A stretch of 41,201 nucleotides of DNA, taken from positions 1-41,201 of the forward strand of contig JAJFVL010000039.1 in NCBI GenBank assembly GCA_021371855.1. The letters are read 5' to 3'. Below are positions 16,021-24,804 of this stretch, piece after piece. Each line of letters starts with the position of its first letter. Position 1 is the stretch's first letter. The DNA is from Bacteroidales bacterium. GTDB lineage: Bacteria; Bacteroidota; Bacteroidia; Bacteroidales; VadinHA17. The notes beneath the pieces were generated by a model. It was not told the DNA's origin. It saw only the letters and a list, made by a program, of their open reading frames with translations, and made no database searches. Made by a program: the position numbers and the translations under genes.

Positions 16021-16476
16021 ATGAATGAATTAGTAATAGAACAAACCCCAAAAACTCCGCTAATTGATTTGAATCAATTTTCAGGTAACTTAATATTTTC
16101 AGGCAAGTCAATTCCTGAGAATGCTGCTAAAGTATTTGAGCCTGTATTGAATTGGGTGACAGAATATATTCAGAATGCCAGACAGACTACCAACTTAAGG
16201 TTCGATCTTGAGTATTGCAATACCTCATCACTAATATGGCTGACAAAAATACTTAAAGTACTTATCAGGATTGATAAGCCTGATTTTGCATTAATAGTGC
16301 ATTTGTATTTGCCTATTGAAGACTTAAATGAAATGGATGATTTTGATGATATTAAAGATATTTTTATCGCACTATCAAATATTATTCCGGATGCCATTCC
16401 CAGTATCGGCATAAAACTCTATGGGAAAAACCTTAAAGGTGAAATAATTGAAAATCACATGGTATTTACAGAGTAA
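16021..16476 (+). CDS. SiaC-family regulatory phosphoprotein (DUF1987), copy 2
   Basis: A protein of 151 residues with the same landmarks as the protein at 13718: GKSIPENAAKVFEPVLNWV (28-46) and DLEYCNTSSLIWLTKILK (62-79), with Thr68 again in NTSS. Elsewhere the two differ considerably, so they are old paralogues rather than a recent duplication. This copy has a longer acidic segment (LPIEDLNEMDDFDDIKD) and a longer C-terminus. It may be switched by a SiaB-like kinase and a PP2C phosphatase encoded elsewhere. It is convergent with the methyltransferase-like gene. Confidence 0.78.
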   Translation: MNELVIEQTPKTPLIDLNQFSGNLIFSGKSIPENAAKVFEPVLNWVTEYIQNARQTTNLRFDLEYCNTSSLIWLTKILKVLIRIDKPDFALIVHLYLPIEDLNEMDDFDDIKDIFIALSNIIPDAIPSIGIKLYGKNLKGEIIENHMVFTE

Positions 16477-16547
16477 AAACAATTCACTGGCTGTAATACC
16501 CGTAGAATTATGAGTCATGACCAAGAACCAAATCAGTTGGTATTAAA

Positions 16548-17123
16548 TTAATTAGATTGACGGATATTTTGTGAATAAAAATATGTAAGTCCGTTCATAT
16601 CTGTCATATCGATAACCTTAAATCCATGTGATTCCAACAGTTCAGAGGCTTCTTTTTTATCCATAATATGATCTGTTCTGGAATCAATGAAATTAATGAA
16701 TCTGTTTAATAATCTTGAAGGTTTAAAATAAATAAACCCATCCTGATTCAGAGTTATATCGTTTGAGAAGCATCCTATTAAATTGGCATTCGGTGGTAAG
16801 GTATGAAAGAGAAGATGCAAAAACTTGTCAATCTGTTTTATATTATTCAGTTTCTTAAGATTTATTAAAGTTTTAACATTCTTCAGCTCTTCTGCATCGT
16901 AATAATAATGATTATCTGAAGGGAGTACCAGTAAATCAGAATCCTTTGACAGATTACAATATTTAAGATACTGGTAAATGTATTCACCACCTTGCGCAAT
17001 CGGATTATCAATGGCTGAACTATTATTGGACTTTTTTGGGGAATACTTTTCCTTATTAAGGTCAACGCCATTAATAATGTCATTTTTTGATTGTTTATAG
17101 TTTAATATAGAAATATTGTCCAT
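16548..17123 (-). CDS. Methyltransferase-like protein lacking motif I
   Basis: A 191-residue cytoplasmic protein. The middle (LINLKKLNNIKQIDKFLHLLFHTLPPNANLIGCF) and end (ASELLESHGFKVIDMTDMNGLTYFYSQN) resemble the second half of class I SAM methyltransferases as annotated in Bacteroidota. The glycine-rich SAM-binding motif I is not visible, and the N-terminal 60 residues are Asn/Ser/Lys-rich and unordered-looking. It may be a truncated or repurposed methyltransferase. Function unknown. Confidence 0.5.
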   Translation of the reverse strand: MDNISILNYKQSKNDIINGVDLNKEKYSPKKSNNSSAIDNPIAQGGEYIYQYLKYCNLSKDSDLLVLPSDNHYYYDAEELKNVKTLINLKKLNNIKQIDKFLHLLFHTLPPNANLIGCFSNDITLNQDGFIYFKPSRLLNRFINFIDSRTDHIMDKKEASELLESHGFKVIDMTDMNGLTYFYSQNIRQSN

Positions 17124-17562
17124 AATTTACCTCTTAACTTCAGTGTAAAAATACTGCTTAAAAAGATGGATGCCAAGCAGGTAAAGCCCAACTGATGGGG
17201 AAATGGAATGGGAAAGTTTTCTATTAATCACAGAAATTTTGATGAACAACAACGGAAATCAATCATTGGCCATTTATAAACCTCAGTTGATCAAAATTAA
17301 TGAAGAATTGACAGGTAAATTGGAGTTAATTCGAGTCCTCAGTATGATCAGGGTGGTGTAAAATATAGAATAACAGAGTATTTACGAAACAATGCGATTT
17401 AATCACGATTATTTAGTGAGATTTTGACTAATCGGATATTAAAATTGACAAACCACAAAAAGGTTATGATTGCCAGGTGTACCTTCTGTTATTTTAACTA
17501 TTCGCACCGGGAAAAGAGAATAACCTGAGAACCTTATAAACAACTATGCCAGGAACTTTTTC
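17124..17562. other. Intergenic region with a possible short ORF
   Basis: No clear gene. A 39-codon plus-strand frame at 17242-17361 starts with ATG and includes INEELTGKLELIRVL, which looks like a helical gene fragment rather than a full protein. The remainder is AT-rich, without a strong hairpin or promoter that I can support. Confidence 0.3.
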
Positions 17563-18618
17563 TTATTGAAGTTTTAATTTAATTCTGACAGGATTGTGGT
17601 CAGAGTTCTCAAAGTTAAGCTGAATGCCTTCAACAGATTCTGCTATAATATTAGGAGAAATGAGGAAAAAGTCAAAGATGTTAGTGGTTGTAAGTAAAGG
17701 GTTATAGGTATTCACAACATTACGTTCAGAGGGTGTCCTGTTATCATATAGCCACTTCCAGTCAGGGGGCAGGTAATCTTTTGGGATAACCATCTGGGTT
17801 GTATCAGTTTTATTCACAGTAAAGGCAGATTGAAATTCAGGAGGGTTCTGGTTCCAGTCTCCTCCGGTTATAATATAATTTCCATTCCGGTATTCATCAA
17901 GAAGAAAATCTTTAAGATAGGCCATTTGTGCTTTCCGTATCTGCCCGGGGTCGAATGCCTCATTATGTGTATTGATAACTAATAGTTCCCTGCCATTCGA
18001 CAGAGGAAAGCGGTTTACAAGAAAACATCTGTCGAGCATAAAAAGCTGTTTTGGGAATCCATATTCACCGGGGAATGAGTAACGAACTGAAGATGATGGC
18101 AGATACTTGCTAAATGTAGATAGTCCGGATAATACCTTTCCCATTGGTGTGGAAGGAGGGACCGGAACAAAAAAAACATCATAATTCTTTGCGAAAGAAG
18201 GGAAAAAATCCTTTAAGGATTTCGTTAAAGAATCGTATTCATTTATGTGATAACTCCTTTTGCTGTTCTTATCGACTTCCTGGATAAGAATAAAATCCAT
18301 TGAATTATTTTGTTTCAGAAATTTTATTATTTCATGCAGGTTATTGATAAATTTTGCCTCAGGGGTAAATACCTTCGTGCCGCCATCATAGAAAAAGTCC
18401 ATTTCCTTATCCATTCCACCATAGCCAATATTCCAGGTGATAAGTGAAAGCTCCATTGAGTCGTTCAGAATTTCAGCTTTTTCACTTGTGGAGACAATTT
18501 CCTTCTCTTTTGGCTTAAAATCTGAAATGATTGCATAAACAATTATTCCAATAAATCCTACAACTACCAGTATTACAGCAACCAGCACAGCTTTCAGAAT
18601 TCTATTAATTACTTTCAT
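17563..18618 (-). CDS. Endonuclease/exonuclease/phosphatase family protein, membrane-anchored
   Basis: A protein of 351 residues. One N-terminal membrane helix (about 8-31) is followed by the EEP fold. The catalytic signatures appear in order: TWNIGYGG (N63), LIQEVD (E114), NTHNEAFD, GGDWNQNP and the C-terminal SDHNPV (339-344). Such proteins hydrolyse phosphodiesters (DNases, sphingomyelinases, phosphoinositide phosphatases). The membrane anchor suggests action outside the cytoplasm. The substrate cannot be told from sequence. It is divergent from feoAB. Confidence 0.85.
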   Translation of the reverse strand: MKVINRILKAVLVAVILVVVGFIGIIVYAIISDFKPKEKEIVSTSEKAEILNDSMELSLITWNIGYGGMDKEMDFFYDGGTKVFTPEAKFINNLHEIIKFLKQNNSMDFILIQEVDKNSKRSYHINEYDSLTKSLKDFFPSFAKNYDVFFVPVPPSTPMGKVLSGLSTFSKYLPSSSVRYSFPGEYGFPKQLFMLDRCFLVNRFPLSNGRELLVINTHNEAFDPGQIRKAQMAYLKDFLLDEYRNGNYIITGGDWNQNPPEFQSAFTVNKTDTTQMVIPKDYLPPDWKWLYDNRTPSERNVVNTYNPLLTTTNIFDFFLISPNIIAESVEGIQLNFENSDHNPVRIKLKLQ

Positions 18619-18665
18619 GGCAGATTAAAGTCTGAAGTTAAAAAATAATCTGAGGGTTATCCCTC

Positions 18666-18673
18666 CAAATTTA
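18666..18673 (-). promoter_or_regulatory. Candidate -7 box for the EEP gene
   Basis: On the minus strand TAAATTTG fits TAnnTTTG and lies 48 nt upstream of the EEP start. No good -33 element is seen. Confidence 0.35.
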
Positions 18674-18830
18674 TCATTTTTAACTTACATGTTATGTAAT
18701 GGAATTGACTTACCTTTCAGAAATTATAGATTTGTTGTTATTTTTATGGTAAATATTTTGGGCGAAATTGGAAAAAAACAGCAAAACATAAAAGCATTTA
18801 GTCTTATATAGAGGAAAAATATTTTGTTTG

Positions 18831-18842
18831 ATTCAATTGAAT
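18831..18842. promoter_or_regulatory. Palindrome upstream of feoA
   Basis: ATTCAATTGAAT is a perfect 12-bp palindrome 32 nt before the feoA start, with two TTTG elements just upstream (18823-18826 and 18827-18830). It may be an operator for an iron-dependent repressor, but it does not spell a known Fur or DtxR box. Confidence 0.3.
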
Positions 18843-18874
18843 ATATGCTCATATATCGACATAAATAATGTAAA

Positions 18875-19120
18875 ATGGATAATAAACAAGGTATAACAAG
18901 TTTAGCTGACATTAAAGATGGTCAGTCAGGAATTATAGTTTCAATACTTGGTGGGAGAATATTAACAAAAAGGCTGTCTGATTTGGGACTTAATTCAGGG
19001 ACTGAGGTAAAAATTATAGGTAGGACTTTGTTCTCGGGCCCGATACAAATTGAAGTCAGTGGGTCAAGGTTAGTTATAGGTGAGGGATTGGCATCAAAAA
19101 TAATAGTGCAGCCAAAATGA
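18875..19120 (+). CDS. feoA: FeoA ferrous iron transport protein
   Basis: A small cytoplasmic SH3-like protein of 81 residues. The pattern SLADIKDGQSGIIVSILGG, then RLSDLGLNSGTEVKIIGR, then GPIQIEVSGSRLVIGEGLASKIIV is the FeoA fold. It supports FeoB in Fe(II) import. The stop overlaps the feoB start by 4 nt (ATGA), so the two are translationally coupled. In many Bacteroidota FeoA is fused to FeoB; here it is separate. Confidence 0.9.
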   Translation: MDNKQGITSLADIKDGQSGIIVSILGGRILTKRLSDLGLNSGTEVKIIGRTLFSGPIQIEVSGSRLVIGEGLASKIIVQPK

Positions 19121-21048
19121 CCGGAGAAAAGAAAATTAATATTGTTTTGGCTGGTCAGGGAAATGCCGGAAAATCTTCAGTATTTAATTATTTAACAGGA
19201 CTTCATCAGCATATCGGGAATTGGGCAGGCAAAACAATTGAAAAACGTGAAGGCACACTTTTCTATAAAGGTTATACTATTGATGTGTTTGATCTGCCTG
19301 GCATTTATTCGTTAACTACATATTCAGTCGAGGAAATAATATCCCGGGAATTTATTGTTCAGCAGAAACCGGATTTTGTAATAAACGTAATCGACTCTAC
19401 AAATCTTGAAAGAAGTCTGATCTTTACACTTCAGCTTTTAGAGCTTGAATGTCCGATCATCCTGGCTTTAAATATGCTGGATCTGGCTAAAAAGAAAGGA
19501 ATAACCATTGATTTTAATAAACTTCAAAGTATAATAAATGCTCCCGTGATACCGACAGTTGCTTCACGCGGAAAAGGGCTGGCCAATATTATCGACAAAG
19601 TTATTGAGCTGAAAGAAAAAAAACCGGATCATGGAATTAACAGATATGGAAAAGAAATTGAGAATTGCATTGAACAATTAACAGCATTCTTGCAGGATAT
19701 TAATCTTCCATATCCGGCAAGATTTATTGCCGTCAAGCTTCTTGAAAAGGATAGTGACATAACAAAATTAGTACTGGGGAAGAAGCCTGAAATACTTGAA
19801 AAATCCAGGCAGCTTTGCGGGAATCTGGAGGAAATTCATGGACAGGATTCTTCGGTTGTTATTGCTGATGAAAGAAGCCATCTTGCCGCTCAGATAACAA
19901 GAGAAATTGAAAAAATCACCAAAAAAAAGGAAATATCTTTAAGCGACCGGTTAGATGCCATAACCACTCATAAAATCATAGGTTACTTTGTTATGATTTT
20001 AATTTTGGGAGGGATGTTTATTTCTGTTTTCAGTTTTGGCAACTGGTTTTCTTCGTGGCTGGGAACAATATTCAAAGACTGGAGCGATTGGTGGAACAGT
20101 AATGTCGGTAATACATTTTTTGCTTCTCTTGGATGGGCGGCAATTGAAAGTGTCCTCTCTTTGGTTCAGATTGCCCTGCCATATATTTTACCCTTCTATA
20201 TCATATTGTACTTTTTAGAGGACTGGGGTTATATCGCCCGCATCTCTTTCCTGATGGACCATTTAATGCACAGAATGGGTATTCATGGTAAAGGGTGCAT
20301 CCCTTTTATAATTGGATTCGGATGTAATGTTCCCGGGTGTCTCGCCTGCCGTATCATGGAATCGAAGCGGGAAAGATTCATTACTGCGCTTTTAGTAACA
20401 TTTATCCCATGCTCGGCTATATCTGTGATTATTTTTGGACTTGTAGGAAAATATGTCAGCATATTGTGGGCCATGGGATTATATCTTTTTGCGATAATCC
20501 TGGTGTATATTGCAGGCTGGCTATCTTCTAAAATTGTAGGCGGAGAACCAGTGGAGCTGATAATGCAGATGCCTGATTATAAAACACCTCATTTGAAAAC
20601 TATACATTACCAGACATGGGATGCCTTGAAGGAATTCATTTTTATAGCTGCTCCGGTAGTCGTGATTTCAGGAATAATAATTCAGGCAATTAATTTAGCT
20701 GGGTGGATGCAGGCAATTTCATCTTTTTTAAGTCCGGTTACCGTAAATTGGCTGGGGTTGCCTGCAATTACAGGCATTCTGCTTATTTTCGGGATATTAC
20801 GAAAAGAATTGATACTTGTAATGTTAGCCGCATTTTTAGGAACAACCAACTTTTCAGATGTACTGACTTCACAACAGATGATTACCCTTGCTATTGTCAG
20901 TATGTTTTATGTTCCCTGTGTTGCAACTATATCTGTTCTATGGAAAGAATTTGGATGGAAGAAAACATTAACTATATGTATACTTGAAACTCTGGGTGCT
21001 ATTTTATTGGCAGGATTGATAAAACGGATATTGGATTTTGTTTTTTGA
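19117..21048 (+). CDS. feoB: FeoB ferrous iron transporter
   Basis: An inner-membrane Fe(II) transporter of 643 residues with an N-terminal GTPase. G1 is GQGNAGKS (13-20), in place of the usual GNPNSGKT. G3 is DLPGIYSL and G4 is NMLD (119-122). A helical linker (about 165-275) leads to the membrane part from about 290, with Gate-type halves and the motif GFGCNVPGCLACR near 400-412, where most FeoB proteins have GCNVPA. The G1 and pore-motif changes mark it as a divergent FeoB branch. It is coupled to feoA, and no feoC is seen. Confidence 0.92.
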   Translation: MTGEKKINIVLAGQGNAGKSSVFNYLTGLHQHIGNWAGKTIEKREGTLFYKGYTIDVFDLPGIYSLTTYSVEEIISREFIVQQKPDFVINVIDSTNLERSLIFTLQLLELECPIILALNMLDLAKKKGITIDFNKLQSIINAPVIPTVASRGKGLANIIDKVIELKEKKPDHGINRYGKEIENCIEQLTAFLQDINLPYPARFIAVKLLEKDSDITKLVLGKKPEILEKSRQLCGNLEEIHGQDSSVVIADERSHLAAQITREIEKITKKKEISLSDRLDAITTHKIIGYFVMILILGGMFISVFSFGNWFSSWLGTIFKDWSDWWNSNVGNTFFASLGWAAIESVLSLVQIALPYILPFYIILYFLEDWGYIARISFLMDHLMHRMGIHGKGCIPFIIGFGCNVPGCLACRIMESKRERFITALLVTFIPCSAISVIIFGLVGKYVSILWAMGLYLFAIILVYIAGWLSSKIVGGEPVELIMQMPDYKTPHLKTIHYQTWDALKEFIFIAAPVVVISGIIIQAINLAGWMQAISSFLSPVTVNWLGLPAITGILLIFGILRKELILVMLAAFLGTTNFSDVLTSQQMITLAIVSMFYVPCVATISVLWKEFGWKKTLTICILETLGAILLAGLIKRILDFVF

Positions 21049-21237
21049 AAAACGTGGCCGGCTTGACGGAAGAGCTCATCGGATCCCGATAAATAGGGAT
21101 GAAATAATTACCCCTGTCATATTTGTTGGTATTTCGTCTGGTCATTTTTTATTAGCTTTGAGAATCAGAAATTTAATAAAGGAACTACTTGAAATATGCA
21201 TCTGAAATGTGAAAACACTTTGGTGTGAAATTGTAAG

Positions 21238-21429
21238 ATGGGCTACAAACTTACAAATATAAAAAAGGTAAAATCGATTGAGCCTCCATGTAAGAAGACA
21301 ATGTACAATTCGCTTGAGGAGGCCCAGGATATGATCAGGTATATCAGAGAAAACAGAACAGGAAAAGAGATACGCGCGTATAAATGCCTGACCTGCGGTT
21401 TCTGGCACTTAACAAGTAAATCTAAATAA
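21238..21429 (+). CDS. Small Cys/His protein, zinc-ribbon-like
   Basis: A protein of 63 residues. Cys18 in PPCKK and Cys50-x2-Cys53-x3-His57 in YKCLTCGFWHLT could bind one zinc. The helix between (SLEEAQDMIRYIREN) is amphipathic. The pattern YKC..CG.WHLTSK occurs in small bacterial and phage proteins of unknown role. It has no close neighbour on its strand within 180 nt upstream. Function unknown. Confidence 0.65.
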   Translation: MGYKLTNIKKVKSIEPPCKKTMYNSLEEAQDMIRYIRENRTGKEIRAYKCLTCGFWHLTSKSK

Positions 21430-21663
21430 TATTTTATCTTTTTTGGATGCTTGTTCTGTTGACAGATAATGTAAAAATCTATCAGGAAAAGAGAAAATGA
21501 GCTTCCTTAAAGACAATAAATCAATATATGCTGCATGAAACCAGGGACAACCTCTTTGGGGCGAACTTTTGTTAATGCCAGTATCTGCTGCTCATTTGAA
21601 TATTAATTGATTGTGGTATGATTATTGAATTACAAAAATAGTAACCTTAAATACATTAAGTGT

Positions 21664-22218
21664 ATGAAAACATATAAACTACGAATGAAAGATAAAACAA
21701 TCCGGATTTTTCCGTTTTTTCTTTTAATGTTAGTGTTAATTCAGTGTACCGGGCCTGAAGGACCAATGGGAAATGATGGTATAGATGGGATTAATTACAC
21801 CCATTCAGCCATCTATGACATAAACCCTTCCGAATGGGAAGGAGATGTGAACGGATATTATACATCACTTGATGTCCCGGAAATAACTGAAGACATATTT
21901 TATGACGGAGCCGTACTGGTTTACAGGTTGATTGAGACTGACCCGAAAAGTTTTAATATGATGCCTTATACTTACGTTGATAATTCTCTGACCGTTTATA
22001 TGGATTTTGATGCATATGTTGGAAGTATAGAATTGATCTATAAAGAAGTTTTTGATGGTGTAAATGATACCCCTGCCCCTAAAAATGTTATGTCATTCAA
22101 AGTGGTTATTATAGAAGGGATTCCTCTTGCTGCTTTAAAAGGAATGGTAGATGTAAGTGATTATGGGGCAGTCGCTAAAATGTTGAATATTGAAAAAAGC
22201 CAAAATACTATTAAATGA
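21664..22218 (+). CDS. Lipoprotein with a short collagen-like stretch
   Basis: The chosen ATG at 21664 gives 184 residues; a second ATG at 21685 gives an equally good lipoprotein signal (MKDKTIRIFPFFLLMLVL, then IQC). A TTG at 21625 is less likely. Directly after the lipid-bearing Cys comes GPEGPMGNDGIDG, a run of Gly-X-Y triplets seen in many Bacteroidota lipoproteins, probably a short spacer. The globular part is beta-rich and acidic, without a recognised domain. Function unknown. Confidence 0.7.
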   Translation: MKTYKLRMKDKTIRIFPFFLLMLVLIQCTGPEGPMGNDGIDGINYTHSAIYDINPSEWEGDVNGYYTSLDVPEITEDIFYDGAVLVYRLIETDPKSFNMMPYTYVDNSLTVYMDFDAYVGSIELIYKEVFDGVNDTPAPKNVMSFKVVIIEGIPLAALKGMVDVSDYGAVAKMLNIEKSQNTIK

Positions 22219-22319
22219 TTCTGATTGAATTGCCAATCATCATCTAAAACACATTTGCCTTTAGTCATATTAAATATTTCCTAATTTAGAGAATTATATT
22301 GAAGGGCAAGAGGCAAACA

Positions 22320-23459
22320 ATGAATATGAATCTTAACATTATCTCGTTAAATGTGCCTTATCCTCCTGATTACGGAGGAATGATTGATACCTACTACCGC
22401 ATTCACTCATTGCATAATCTTGGTGTTCGAGTCCATCTTCATTGCTTTGAATATGGTCGCCAACATTCAAAAGAGTTAGAATCACTTTGTGAAACAACAT
22501 GCTATTATCCAAGAAAATCAGGTTTATTAAGGCAATTTTCTACGATTCCTTATATTGTTTCCAGCCGGAAGTCGGAGATATTATTGGATAACCTGATTAG
22601 AAATGATTATCCGATTCTTTTTGATGGACTTCATTCAACTTTTTTTATTAATCATCCTGCTCTATCCAATCGAAAAAAACTGGTGCGTCTTCATAATATC
22701 GAACATAAGTATTATCATGCCCTGGCTGATAATGAAAAGAATTTTTTAAAAAAGGGATACTTTCTCATTGAATCGGCAAAATTAAAGAGGTACGAAAAGG
22801 TACTTAGGGAAGCAGATTATATTTTGCCCATATCAGTCAGTGATCATGAATATTTCATTAACGAATATCATAATTCTATCTGCATGGCTCCTTTTCATCC
22901 ATTTTATGAATTGAAAAGTTTAACCGGGACCGGAGAATATGTAATATTTCATGGCGATTTGTCAGTAAATGAAAATTATCTCATTTCTGACTCTTTAATC
23001 TCAAATGTTTTTTCTAAAATACCTTATAAATGTATTATTGCCGGAAAAGATCCTCCGGGATTTATTAAAACGCATGCCTCACGTTATTCAAATATTTTGG
23101 TTATTTCCAATCCCGATAATGACCAGATGACCAAGCTTATTGTTAACGCTCAGATCCATATCCTGCCAGCGTTGGCAGCCAATGGATTTAAACTTAAATT
23201 ATTAATGGCACTTTATGCAGGGAGGCACTGTCTGGTTAATCCGGTAGTTGAAGAATACGCCCCGGTAAAGAACTTATTTCATGTTGCAAATACCAATGCA
23301 GAAATCTTGAATACAATCCATATGTTAATGAAAGAACCATTTACTTATGAGATGATTCTTGAACGGCAAAGAGTGCTTTCAGAGAATTTCGATGTTCGGA
23401 ATAATGCAATGAAATTGATAGAATTAGCATTTAATGATAGTTCAAAAGGGAAAGGCTGA
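22320..23459 (+). CDS. GT4-like glycosyltransferase
   Basis: A protein of 379 residues from the ATG at 22320 (another at 22326). The N-terminus NIISLNVPYPPDYGGMIDTYYRIHSLHNLG is the donor-loop and first Rossmann half of GT-B enzymes. RLHNIEHKYY and a second Rossmann half (EYVIFHGDLSVNENY, then IAGKDPPG, then ANGFKLKLLMALYAGRHCLVN) follow. It lacks a clean E-x7-E motif, so the activity is uncertain. It is convergent with a methyltransferase; both may act on surface polysaccharide. Confidence 0.8.
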   Translation: MNMNLNIISLNVPYPPDYGGMIDTYYRIHSLHNLGVRVHLHCFEYGRQHSKELESLCETTCYYPRKSGLLRQFSTIPYIVSSRKSEILLDNLIRNDYPILFDGLHSTFFINHPALSNRKKLVRLHNIEHKYYHALADNEKNFLKKGYFLIESAKLKRYEKVLREADYILPISVSDHEYFINEYHNSICMAPFHPFYELKSLTGTGEYVIFHGDLSVNENYLISDSLISNVFSKIPYKCIIAGKDPPGFIKTHASRYSNILVISNPDNDQMTKLIVNAQIHILPALAANGFKLKLLMALYAGRHCLVNPVVEEYAPVKNLFHVANTNAEILNTIHMLMKEPFTYEMILERQRVLSENFDVRNNAMKLIELAFNDSSKGKG

Positions 23460-23547
23460 ATGAGTATTGATCAGTTTGTTTCATTACCATTTTTCTCGTA
23501 TAGGAAAAAATTGAAAGTCATTACTGGATAGATTTCCTGTTTAAATT

Positions 23548-24612
23548 CTAAGAAAGCCCATTTTGTGTAAGTGGCTTTTGGATTTCCAAAATAAAAGCAG
23601 GAGAGAAAAACAGGTTTTTGGGCCCCAGTACCCTAATGATTTGATTTAATAGATATTTAAACACGTTTATTATTTTTTTGTCGGAGTAGCTATAGAAAGA
23701 ATTACTAATATTAACTGTTAGATTAATATCTTTAATAAAGATCTTCAACTGTTTTAAATCGATTAATTTTTCTGTCCAACTTCCCGTATAAGGATCGCAA
23801 GTATTTGTCGGGTGTTTTATTTTATAAAATATGTTTCCGGTTTTAATATAATCACAGACGACTTTTTCAATGTCATTTTTTATCAGTCCTCTGCTTTCTA
23901 ATGCAAGACGTTTGATGTCATCGTTCTTTAAATCAGGGAATTTATTTCTGATTATTCTTTCTCTTTCCTCTAAAGATGAAGTATTTAAATACATATCATT
24001 ACATCTGATATTATTTTCAAATCCTTTATTTTCAGATTTTATATGCATTTTTTTAAGTCGATTTGCAATAAAAGGATTACATGGATTTGCACTTGTCATA
24101 AACAGAAGTGAAAACTCAGTTTCTATGTCAGCAATAGTCTTAATCCAAGATTCCAAATCATAAATATGTTCCAATACATCGAAAGAACATATTAGATCAG
24201 GTCTTATATTATACAGGTTAATCTTGTCAGTAAATTCTTTGACTTCACCACATATATAATAATCAATTGTGATATTGAGCCTTCTTGAAATAAGTTGGGC
24301 TTCATTAACAGAAATTTGAAATACATCACTATAAACAACTGTCCCAAATCCGATCTCTTTTGCTAAAAATGACAATATTCCGCAACCCCCACCATAATCA
24401 ATGAATGTACTTTCAGAAACAGGCTTGTCTAATTTTTTAAAAGCTTTTTGTAATAATTGGGAATATAATGACATGTAAAAAGAGTAGTTGTCAAGATATT
24501 TTATTAGGTAATTCCTGCAGCATTCTGAAATATTGAGATTTTGGAAATTCAGTAATTTTAGCTTTGATAATAATTTATCAATTGCCTTAGTAATTAAGTT
24601 AGGATCTTCCAT
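23548..24612 (-). CDS. Class I SAM-dependent methyltransferase
   Basis: A protein of 354 residues. Motif I is FIDYGGGCGILSFLAKEIG (70-88). An acidic residue follows the next strand (VVYSDVF), and DLICSFDVLEHIYDLESW is the motif IV region typical of methyltransferases that act on small molecules or lipids. The C-terminal third (about 230-354) has no recognised fold. The gene is AT-rich like its neighbours. The substrate is unknown; the glycosyltransferase next door suggests a glycan or lipid. Confidence 0.8.
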   Translation of the reverse strand: MEDPNLITKAIDKLLSKLKLLNFQNLNISECCRNYLIKYLDNYSFYMSLYSQLLQKAFKKLDKPVSESTFIDYGGGCGILSFLAKEIGFGTVVYSDVFQISVNEAQLISRRLNITIDYYICGEVKEFTDKINLYNIRPDLICSFDVLEHIYDLESWIKTIADIETEFSLLFMTSANPCNPFIANRLKKMHIKSENKGFENNIRCNDMYLNTSSLEERERIIRNKFPDLKNDDIKRLALESRGLIKNDIEKVVCDYIKTGNIFYKIKHPTNTCDPYTGSWTEKLIDLKQLKIFIKDINLTVNISNSFYSYSDKKIINVFKYLLNQIIRVLGPKNLFFSPAFILEIQKPLTQNGLS

Positions 24613-24804
24613 TGGATTTATTCACAATCTTTGTACCACGCCGTTTAAGATACTATTTTTTTTTGGCAGATGGATATTTTGTCCACAAAGTTGTTCCAGA
24701 GTTTTTATAACCATACTCAATATTATACAATTTCGAGTGCTGGAAAAGGAATGAGGAAGCTGTGTTTTAAAGCATTTCCCTGAGTAATGGGTGGCAAAGA
24801 GCCA

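Noticed and set aside
15815..16021. A 68-codon frame ending on the start of the second SiaC-like gene
   Set aside because: The one-base overlap suggests an operon, but the composition (Lys, Asn, Gln, Ser, Ile) fits AT-rich noncoding DNA and no family pattern is visible.
18724..18912. A minus-strand 62-codon frame over the feoA start
   Set aside because: It runs antisense through the feoA promoter and start and has no recognisable domain.
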